Assembly (NCBI RefSeq): GCF_017052465.1
Contig: NZ_JAFHKT010000151.1
Coordinates: 186,001-250,000 of the forward strand
Length of the DNA stretch: 64,000 nucleotides
Reading direction: 5' to 3'
Source: Arthrobacter pascens
GTDB taxonomy: Bacteria; Actinomycetota; Actinomycetes; Actinomycetales; Micrococcaceae
Below the pieces are notes generated by a model, which had not been told where the DNA came from, did no database searches, and saw nothing but the letters and a program-made list of their open reading frames with translations. Made by a program: the position numbers and the translations under genes. Positions 58,560-64,000 of the stretch are shown here, piece by piece. Positions within the stretch are counted from its first letter, which is position 1. Every line of letters starts with the position of its first letter.

Positions 58560-58681
58560 GGCTACCTCCTTGCTTCGCTAAGGTACGAAGACTCCGGCCC
58601 GTTTGACCCGACAATCCCTGCCCGAAAAGATCAGAACCCGGACGCAGCCGTCCTGTTCCCATTCCTAGGCCCTGTGCCGGG

Positions 58682-58710
58682 CAACCAACCTTCCGGTTGG
58701 TTGGTACAGT
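58682..58710 (+). promoter_or_regulatory. operator-promoter of the TetR-SMR operon
   Basis: A perfect 9-bp inverted repeat CAACCAACC-TTCC-GGTTGGTTG (58682-58703) ends one base before a TACAGT box (58705-58710), which is six bases before the ATG at 58717. It is a repressor site over a leaderless promoter. Confidence 0.75.
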
Positions 58711-58716
58711 TGCGTC

Positions 58717-59241
58717 ATGACTACGAGAGACGCGATCCTCAGCGGTGCACTGGAACTCCTCAATTCCGGGGGGACGGTCTCCCTGGAGTCGGCTGCCCGT
58801 CACGTGGGGTTGAGTAAGCCGGGCGTGATGCACCACTTCCGTACTAAGGAAGCGCTCATGCTCGCACTCGTGGACAGGGTGGCCGAGGGCTGGAACCTGG
58901 AGTTGTCCCGGCGTCTCGGGAGCCCGGTGGAGGACGCGCCGGTGGCGCTGCGCTTGCGCACGTACTTGGAGTGGTGCCTGACCGGGGACTTCGACGAGGC
59001 GGATCTGGTGATGCTCTCCGACCCGCGGCTGCGGAAGCCCCTGCTGGCCCGATGGGTGGAACGCATGGCGATGTGGGTTGAGGTTCCGGAGGATCTGCCC
59101 CTGGAGCAGCGGGCCTCCCTGACCGCAGCGCGGCTCATCGCGGAGGGAGCCTGGTTCGCGGCCGCTACCGACGTCTTTCCTCCCGAACCCGAGCTCAGGG
59201 CCGGCATCCGGGCCATCACCGAACGACTACTGAAAGACTGA
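58717..59241 (+). CDS. TetR-family repressor of SMR efflux genes
   Basis: 174 residues. HTH in the first 50: TRDAILSGALELLNSGGTVS LESAARHVGLSKPGVMHHFR TKEAL. The helical ligand half contains YLEWCLTGDFDEADLVMLSD PRLRK. It is leaderless, with its own promoter crossed by a palindrome, and is followed after two bases by two SMR genes. It most likely represses this operon and is released by the cationic drug or amine exported by the pump. Confidence 0.85.
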   Translation: MTTRDAILSGALELLNSGGTVSLESAARHVGLSKPGVMHHFRTKEALMLALVDRVAEGWNLELSRRLGSPVEDAPVALRLRTYLEWCLTGDFDEADLVMLSDPRLRKPLLARWVERMAMWVEVPEDLPLEQRASLTAARLIAEGAWFAAATDVFPPEPELRAGIRAITERLLKD

Positions 59242-59243
59242 CC

Positions 59244-59609
59244 ATGACGAAATGGCTATTGCTGGCTGGGGCGATCGCCAGTGAGGTGATCGCTTCGCTG
59301 TGCCTGAAAGCCGCTCTGGAGAATCCCGTTCTATTTGTCATCGTGGGCGCGGGGTATGTGACCGCCTTCGGTTTGCTGGGCGCTGTCCTGCGCCAGGGCC
59401 TGGCCCTGGGTGTGGCTTACGGCATCTGGGCCGCTGCGGGTGTGGCCCTGACTGCCCTGCTCGCCGCCGTGCTTTTCGGTGAGCCCCTGACCCCGGTGAT
59501 GCTCGCCGGCATCACATTGGTCATCGGCGGAGTGCTGTGCGTCGAACTGGGATCCCGCGGAGCACCAGTGAAACGCGGAGCACCAGTGAAAGAGGAGACC
59601 GCCCGATGA
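59244..59609 (+). CDS. SMR-family efflux subunit (first of a pair)
   Basis: 121 residues, four helices. The SMR glutamate is in the first helix (AGAIASEVIASLCLKAALEN), and the GVAYGIWAAAGVALTALLAA helix is present. Such proteins export quaternary cations or guanidinium. A C-terminal tail has a duplicated RGAPVK from an 18-base tandem repeat. The stop overlaps the second subunit's start (ATGA), so the two are made together, as in hetero-dimeric SMR pumps. Confidence 0.85.
   Translation: MTKWLLLAGAIASEVIASLCLKAALENPVLFVIVGAGYVTAFGLLGAVLRQGLALGVAYGIWAAAGVALTALLAAVLFGEPLTPVMLAGITLVIGGVLCVELGSRGAPVKRGAPVKEETAR
59556..59591 (+). repeat. exact 18-base tandem duplication in the first SMR gene tail
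   Basis: CGCGGAGCACCAGTGAAA occurs twice without a gap (59556-59573, 59574-59591), coding RGAPVK twice in the cytoplasmic tail. Confidence 0.9.
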
Positions 59610-59926
59610 TGTGGCTGTTTTTGGCCGGAGCGATCCTTACCGAAGTCACAGCCACCTTGTCCCTTCGCCTCGTGTCGGAAGGGAAGAAGATCTGGTACGT
59701 GGCCGTGGGGGCCGGCTACCTGCTGGCATTCACCTTCCTGACCCTGACGCTGTCTCAGGGAATGAGCCTGGGAGTGGCCTACGGCATCTGGTCTGCCGCC
59801 GGCGTCGCCCTGACAGCCGTTGCCAGCAGGATCGTGTTCAAGGAACCGCTCACGCTGGTCATGATCCTTGGCCTGGGCCTCATCATGGGCGGTGTGCTGC
59901 TCATCGAACTCGGCGCCGCCCACTAA
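59606..59926 (+). CDS. SMR-family efflux subunit (second of a pair)
   Basis: 106 residues, four helices, with the membrane Glu in LAGAILTEVTATLSLRLVSE and GVAYGIWSAAGVALTAVASR. It lacks the tail of the first subunit and probably inserts in the opposite orientation to form a dual-topology pair. GAGGAG is eight bases before the ATG, which overlaps the previous stop. Substrate unknown, probably a lipophilic cation. Confidence 0.85.
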   Translation: MMWLFLAGAILTEVTATLSLRLVSEGKKIWYVAVGAGYLLAFTFLTLTLSQGMSLGVAYGIWSAAGVALTAVASRIVFKEPLTLVMILGLGLIMGGVLLIELGAAH

Positions 59927-60026
59927 ACACACAACCAGACAAAGGATTCCCACGCGCCCTGAGTGGTGAGCCGCCCGTCGGTGCGATACTGGTCAGCACA
60001 ACGGGTGGGAATTCGGGGGTTGGGGA

Positions 60027-61166
60027 ATGGTGCTGGACACGGCAACACTGCGGGTTGCCTTCGCGGTGCTGGCGTTCGCGTTGGGTCTCCTTTTCTACTT
60101 CTCCGCCTTCCGCAGCACCCGCTCTCCGTACAGCGCGTGGTGGTGCGTCGCCCTGCTCCTGTTTCTTTCCGGTTCCGCATGCTTTCTCCTCAACGGCACG
60201 CCGCACCAGTGGTGGGCCAACACGCTGGGAAATGTCCTGCTGGTTGCCGGGGCGGGGAGTGCCTGGGCCGGCGCCCGTTCGCTGCGGACGCCGCGATATA
60301 ACTTCTGGCCGCTCATCACCACTCCCGCCGTGGCGGGCGTAGCTGCAGCCCTCGACGATCCCGGCTCCAACGTCTGGGCCGGGGGCGCCGTTTTCCTGGC
60401 GTCGATGTCACTGATGATTGGCCTAACGTCACGCGAACTGTGGCGGCTGGAGCCCGGGTACACGCGGGTCCGCATTCCGATGGCCACCGCCGCAGCCGGC
60501 GTTTCGCTGTTCTACCTGCTCCGCTTGATCGTCTTTATCGCTGCGGGCCCGGACAGCTCGACGTTCGTGACCTACTTCGGTTCCGCCGTGACCACACTGG
60601 TCACCATGGTGCTCCTGGCGGTGGTCTCATTCAGCATGGCCGGGCTCAGCACGGAACAGCACACCCGGGCGCTGACAACCGTCGCCAGCCAGGACGGGCT
60701 CACCGGCCTGCTCAACAGGTCCGCATTCATGGAAATGGCGTCCGAGCAGCTCCGCCGCGGCAGGGGCAACAGGAGCAGCGGAGCGCTGATCCTCGCGGAC
60801 CTGGACCACTTCAAGGCCATCAATGACACCCATGGGCACGCTGCGGGCGACCTGGCGCTCCAGGCCTTCGCCGACGCCTGCCGCGCAACGGTGCGCTCCA
60901 CGGACCTCGTGGGGAGGTACGGCGGCGAGGAGTTCATCGTTTTTGCTCCCGGCGCGAGCCCCTACTCCGCGGAGATCATCGTCAAAGAAATCAGCCGGCG
61001 GCTCGCCGAGGGATCGATTCCCGGTGTGCCGAAAATGCCCACCGTCAGCTACGGCATCGCTGTGGTGGACGCCGGGGTGCTCACCCTGGACGAGCCGATT
61101 GCCGCCGCTGACGCCGCGCTCTACGAGGCCAAATCCCTCGGGCGGAACCGGGCAGTTCTGGGCTAG
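60027..61166 (+). CDS. membrane-bound diguanylate cyclase
   Basis: 379 residues. About seven helices occupy residues 5-205. A GGDEF domain follows: SQDGLTGLLNRSAFMEMASE, ILADLDHFKAINDTHGHAAG D, catalytic GGEEF at 299-303, and an inhibitory RxxD site at 290-293 five residues before it. It should make cyclic di-GMP and be feedback-inhibited. The membrane part is a sensor of unknown type; no EAL domain is present. It is followed by a terminator shared with the NlpC/P60 gene. Confidence 0.85.
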   Translation: MVLDTATLRVAFAVLAFALGLLFYFSAFRSTRSPYSAWWCVALLLFLSGSACFLLNGTPHQWWANTLGNVLLVAGAGSAWAGARSLRTPRYNFWPLITTPAVAGVAAALDDPGSNVWAGGAVFLASMSLMIGLTSRELWRLEPGYTRVRIPMATAAAGVSLFYLLRLIVFIAAGPDSSTFVTYFGSAVTTLVTMVLLAVVSFSMAGLSTEQHTRALTTVASQDGLTGLLNRSAFMEMASEQLRRGRGNRSSGALILADLDHFKAINDTHGHAAGDLALQAFADACRATVRSTDLVGRYGGEEFIVFAPGASPYSAEIIVKEISRRLAEGSIPGVPKMPTVSYGIAVVDAGVLTLDEPIAAADAALYEAKSLGRNRAVLG

Positions 61167-61177
61167 CCAGCAAGAAA

Positions 61178-61214
61178 CCGGTGCCCCGCTGCCCCCAAGG
61201 CAGCGGAACACCGG
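61178..61214. terminator. bidirectional terminator between GGDEF and NlpC/P60 genes
   Basis: CCGGTG-cc-CCGCTGCC / GGCAGCGG-aa-CACCGG with a five-base loop and a symmetric two-base internal bulge, between the convergent stops at 61166 and 61242. Confidence 0.7.
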
Positions 61215-61246
61215 CTTCGGCGTTGTCAGGCTTCGGCGTTGTTAGG
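61215..61246. repeat. 16-base tandem duplication over the NlpC/P60 stop codon
   Basis: CTTCGGCGTTGTCAGG is followed directly by CTTCGGCGTTGTTAGG. The second copy contains the stop of the leftward NlpC/P60 gene. Confidence 0.8.
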
Positions 61247-62045
61247 CGCCGGCGCGCACGAACGTGACGGGGCCCCTGGCGGTGAGCCAAGACAGCGGGT
61301 GAACCACGGTCTCGTTGACGCCGTTCATGCCGCCGCTGAGAACCTTGCCGTTGCCCACGAAGATTCCCACGTGGCCGGACTGGACAACCATGTCACCGGG
61401 CTGGGGGGTGGACACGACTTTGCCGTAGTTCATGAATTGCATCGGGGCAAGGTCGCCCACACGGATGCCGGAGGCGCCGAGCGCCTTTTCCACCATCGCG
61501 GTGCAGTCCTGGGTGATGCCCAGCTGGGCGTAGGCGGCCGAAACCATCGAGGCGTTGACGCCGCCGGCGGCCGCCGCGGGAGCCTTCGCGGGCGCCGGTG
61601 CGGACTGGACTGTGATCTTCGCGGCAGGCGCGGCCACGGGTGCCGGGGCGGCAACGGGAGCCTTGGCAGCCGCAGGCGCGGCAGCGGCCCGCGGGGCCGC
61701 CGGTGCAGCCGGCTTTTCGACGACGGGCGCCTCCACCACGGGGGCCGGGGTGGACTTCACAGCGGGGCGCTCGAAGGCGATCTTGACGCTGGAGCTGGCG
61801 CTCAGGGGAGCCTGCACCTGGCTGGCGGCCTGGGGTGCTGATGCCGGGGCGGCGGCCTTCTGGGCCGGAACGTTGGCCGCGTTCGCTGCCATGCTGCCGG
61901 TAAAGGCGAGTCCGGATGCCGCGAGGATCACGGCGGCCTGGCGTCCCAGTCCTCCGGCATTGGCCGTGTCGGCACGCGATGCGGAAACGAATGGATTCGA
62001 ACGGCCAGCCGCTGCGCGGCGGGCACGGGTAAAGCGTGACGACAT
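61242..62045 (-). CDS. NlpC/P60-family cell-wall peptidase under c-di-AMP riboswitch
   Basis: 267 residues. A signal sequence or membrane anchor is near residues 36-58 (QAAVILAASGLAFTGSMAAN A). A long Ala/Pro-rich linker follows (about 60-160), then an NlpC/P60 domain with catalytic Cys181 (ITQDCTAMVEKALG), His225 (SGHVGIFVG) and a polar third residue near His249. It should cut peptidoglycan stem peptides during growth or resuscitation. The gene is preceded by a ydaO-type riboswitch, the arrangement known for actinobacterial wall hydrolases. Confidence 0.85.
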   Translation of the reverse strand: MSSRFTRARRAAAGRSNPFVSASRADTANAGGLGRQAAVILAASGLAFTGSMAANAANVPAQKAAAPASAPQAASQVQAPLSASSSVKIAFERPAVKSTPAPVVEAPVVEKPAAPAAPRAAAAPAAAKAPVAAPAPVAAPAAKITVQSAPAPAKAPAAAAGGVNASMVSAAYAQLGITQDCTAMVEKALGASGIRVGDLAPMQFMNYGKVVSTPQPGDMVVQSGHVGIFVGNGKVLSGGMNGVNETVVHPLSWLTARGPVTFVRAGA

Positions 62046-62377
62046 GAAGGAGCCTCTCCCATGCCTGCGAGGTGAGCTGTCGGATTCGGATGGGAGACAC
62101 CCGGCCGCGTGCCCTGACCGGAATCAGGAACTGCGCGGCTTCACCCCAAGGCCCTTTCGTGTGGGCCAAAAATTGGTTTCCCCGTCTCTGCCGTGCATGG
62201 TCTGTTAGCGGATCCCGGGCCACGGCAGAGTTAGGCAATCAGCGCGGGAATGCCCTCCTCGGTGAGGAAGGCACGCTTTCCACGGTACGGGAGCCTGTCC
62301 CAAAAGTCACATTAAGGTAACGGAGGCGTGTCGCGCTGTGCGGTACGGGATGTTTCTGCTGGCCCCTGCCTGCCTTC
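62046..62377. other. 332-base leader of the NlpC/P60 gene
   Basis: Most of this gap is the riboswitch (62054-62245, minus strand). The promoter should lie at about 62250-62330, but I could not fix its boxes. The RelA/SpoT-like gene ends at 62378 with no clear terminator. Confidence 0.5.
62054..62245 (-). ncRNA. c-di-AMP riboswitch (ydaO-yuaA type)
   Basis: Read on the minus strand: CCGCTAACAGACC near the 5' side, then ACGGGGAAACCAATTTTTGG, GGGGTGAAGCCGCGCAG and, close to the 3' end, CCGAATCCGACAGCTCACCT followed by CGCAGGC. These are the conserved blocks of the ydaO aptamer (GGGGAACCCA, GGGGTGAATC, CCGAATCCGTCAGCTAACC.GGTAGGC). It lies directly upstream of the NlpC/P60 gene and should switch it off at high cyclic di-AMP. 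The limits are approximate. Confidence 0.85.
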
Positions 62378-63484
62378 CTACTTCTTGGTCTGGCGGTACC
62401 GCTCGATCTGTTTCAGCCGCCGCAGGAGGCTGTCGCGCCGCGGGTGCGGAACGGCGTCGGGCTCCTCGGCAGTGAGGTCGATGTGCTTCGTCCCGTACTG
62501 CCAGAGGAGGAGGTCATCCAGCAGCCGGTCCGGGCCGGGGGAGTAGCGGTGGTCCAGGGCTTTGCGGACCTCGGTGATCCTGTTGGCGCTGAGCAGCCCG
62601 GCGAGCTGGACCGTCTGGTTCAGCCCGTGGGCTGCCATGAGTTCAGCGGCCCATCCCCAGTCGTCATCCACTTTGCGGTCCACGTGCGGCAGCAGCGTCC
62701 GCCAGACGTCGCGGATCCGGTTGGGAGTGAGCGGGGCCGCCCCTTCACCGTCCATGTCCCAGTAGCCGCGGACCTCCTCGTAGCGCTCGTGCAGGTCCGC
62801 GAAGGCGCTCTCCACGGTTTCCAGCATGGCGGCCGTGGCGGTGAACTGGCGGTCGAAATGCGGGGTCCAGGCCCGCGGATCCTCCGCCTTGAAGCGGATA
62901 TCGTGTTCGATCTCGCTCCATGCGTGCGCGAACACCGTGCGGATCTGGCATTCGAAAAAGTAGCTGCCGTTGGGCTGCGCCTCGGGGTTGAAGACCTGCT
63001 GGTACTCCTTGACCGCCTCATTCTGGATGGTCCGCAGGATCAGGTGGCGGCTGGAGTAGCCGTACGTCCCGGACTCGATGGAGCCGATGTCCTTCTCGCG
63101 GTCTCCGCGGCAGTCGAACAGCTGGCGCTGCCGCTTGATGAGGTTGGCCACCACCGCATTTTCCGCAGGGAGCTTGGTGATGACGCGGACGCCGACCATG
63201 TCATTGAGCGTGCGGAACGGGTCGGGGAACTTCAGGACCCGCGGGCCACCTGGTTCCAGAGGCTCCTCGGTCCGGGAGATTTTCTCCCGGAAGGAGTCCA
63301 CGCTTTTGGTGCGGCCGGTCACGAACAGCGGCGTGACCTCCGTGTCCTTGAGCATGGTCCGGAGGATCTGCAGGACTTCCCGGGTGACAAGCTTCAGGGC
63401 AGGCCGGACTCGCTCATAGAGTTCCACGTTTTCCTGCACGGAGTCGCGCTGACCGACGTCCAGGCGATCCCAGTTGCTTGCCAT
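62378..63484 (-). CDS. RelA/SpoT-domain (p)ppGpp synthetase, small-alarmone type
   Basis: 368 residues. The synthetase domain is in the first 210: FVTGRTKSVDSFREKI, FRTLNDMVGVRVITKL (the D-x-x-G-x-R motif), GTYGYSSRHLI and FFECQIRTVFAHAWSEIEHD I. It lacks the HD hydrolase and the TGS/ACT parts of the long RelA proteins. It should make (p)ppGpp from GTP/GDP and ATP. The 150-residue C-terminal helical extension (RIRDVWRTLLPHVDRKVDDD W and after) is not recognised and might sense a partner. Confidence 0.85.
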   Translation of the reverse strand: MASNWDRLDVGQRDSVQENVELYERVRPALKLVTREVLQILRTMLKDTEVTPLFVTGRTKSVDSFREKISRTEEPLEPGGPRVLKFPDPFRTLNDMVGVRVITKLPAENAVVANLIKRQRQLFDCRGDREKDIGSIESGTYGYSSRHLILRTIQNEAVKEYQQVFNPEAQPNGSYFFECQIRTVFAHAWSEIEHDIRFKAEDPRAWTPHFDRQFTATAAMLETVESAFADLHERYEEVRGYWDMDGEGAAPLTPNRIRDVWRTLLPHVDRKVDDDWGWAAELMAAHGLNQTVQLAGLLSANRITEVRKALDHRYSPGPDRLLDDLLLWQYGTKHIDLTAEEPDAVPHPRRDSLLRRLKQIERYRQTKK

Positions 63485-63708
63485 GGTTCCAAACTATCAA
63501 GCGCGTGTGACAGCCGCCGGTGCGACACCGCCCGGCGCCACCTCGTCTCCTCCCTTCCGCCCGGCGGGAGCAGCGTCCCTGTAGGCTCGGCATATGGCTG
63601 ATGTGCGCCGTCGCACCCTGCTGTCCTCTGGGCCGCTGGGCGCCGCGGCAGTGGTGATGCCGGAGGTGCTCGCTGCCTCCTGCCCACCCGGGACCTTAGG
63701 AGGATGCA

Positions 63709-64000
63709 GTGAAGCGGCAGAAGTACCAGTACGGCGACCACCCCAGCCAGTGGGGCGAGCTCTTCCTGCCGGAAACGCCGCCAGCATCCTCATCCCGGAA
63801 CGGCAAGCGCCCGGCAACCCGGGGCGTGGTGGTGGTCATCCACGGCGGCTACTGGCGCTCGCAGTACGGAGCGGAGCTGGGCGAACCGCTGGCAAAGGAC
63901 CTTGCGGCCCACGGAATGGCGGCCTGGAACCTGGAATACCGGCGGGCAGGCAACGGGGGCGGCTGGCCGCACACCTTTGAGGACGTGCTGGCCGGGATCG
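63709..64000 (+). CDS. alpha/beta hydrolase (3' end outside window)
   Basis: 97 residues are visible. GTG at 63709 has AGGAGG five bases upstream. GVVVVIHGGYWRSQYGAELG contains the HGG oxyanion-hole motif of BD-FAE/kynurenine-formamidase-like hydrolases, followed by LAAHGMAAWNLEYRRAGNGG and TFEDVLAGI. The catalytic Ser, Asp and His would lie beyond the window. It diverges from the RelA/SpoT-like gene. Confidence 0.8.
   Translation, partial: MKRQKYQYGDHPSQWGELFLPETPPASSSRNGKRPATRGVVVVIHGGYWRSQYGAELGEPLAKDLAAHGMAAWNLEYRRAGNGGGWPHTFEDVLAGI

Noticed and set aside
63594..63980. 128-codon frame starting before the alpha/beta hydrolase
   Set aside because: It overlaps the hydrolase in another frame and loses any protein-like pattern where the hydrolase has its HGG motif; only the first 20 codons look signal-peptide-like.
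1..64000. CRISPR arrays, tRNA and rRNA genes, prophage
   Set aside because: No regularly spaced repeat series, tRNA-like cloverleaf ends, rRNA stretches or phage structural genes were recognised by eye.

Overview
This is a 64 kb piece of a high-GC Gram-positive chromosome. Protein families and gene neighbourhoods point to Arthrobacter sensu lato (Arthrobacter, Pseudarthrobacter or Paenarthrobacter): a putrescine oxidase of the Kocuria/Rhodococcus type, DUF4193 and DUF5997 proteins, a biotin operon carrying bsaP, leaderless genes with TAnnnT boxes six or seven bases before the start codon, and a c-di-AMP riboswitch before an NlpC/P60 hydrolase. I saw no rRNA, tRNA, phage, complete transposon or CRISPR array. 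Most of the window is small-molecule uptake and catabolism modules, each with its own regulator.

Layout. 1-5500: end of a LysR gene, a small helical-repeat protein, then a TetR regulator divergent from putrescine oxidase and an amino acid/polyamine permease, and a stress-type flavin-binding protein. 5563-18723: an acid-sugar MFS transporter and an aldonate operon (GntR, FucD-like dehydratase, semialdehyde dehydrogenase, XylX-like dehydratase) that share a nearly identical promoter/operator. They are separated by a leftward amine-catabolism block (HAD, oxidase remnant, APH-type kinase, class III PLP enzyme, binding protein, ROK regulator). That block is bracketed by an N-terminal and a C-terminal fragment of an IS110-family transposase, so it looks like an insertion that split an older sugar-acid locus. 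18611-23475: membrane protein, glyoxalase-fold protein, a broken PHP-domain gene, a second MFS transporter with an SDR dehydrogenase, and a DUF4193 protein.

23651-28489: a secreted Fn3-repeat protein, a divergent DUF5997 / stand-alone LysR-sensor pair, and a 5'-3' exonuclease. 28677-37632: an organic-acid operon (GntP permease, CoA-transferase, HMG-CoA-lyase-like enzyme, 2-hydroxyacid dehydrogenase, glycerate kinase) with two IclR regulators and an MHS-type transporter. Its enzymes fit cleavage of an acyl-CoA to acetyl-CoA plus hydroxypyruvate; itatartrate is my proposed substrate. 37777-39933: a glycogen-debranching-type glucosidase. 39991-45703: the translationally coupled biotin operon bioB-bsaP-bioA-bioF-bioD-P450.

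45845-53330: a hypothetical protein, a secreted phosphoesterase, a shortened LacI regulator, then a sulfonate/nitrate-type ABC ATPase and permease with an FMN monooxygenase and flavin reductase but no binding protein. 53485-59926: GNAT, an EamA exporter divergent from a MocR regulator, a BASS transporter, an AraC/GyrI-like gene that seems to have lost its start codon, and a TetR-controlled pair of SMR efflux subunits. 60027-64000: a diguanylate cyclase, an NlpC/P60 hydrolase behind a c-di-AMP riboswitch, a RelA/SpoT-type synthetase and the start of an alpha/beta hydrolase.

Several genes are decayed (FAD oxidase, PHP protein, LacI, AraC start, IS110 pieces), and short tandem duplications sit at several gene 3' ends. 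Functions are read from sequence patterns and family knowledge only; no database search was run.
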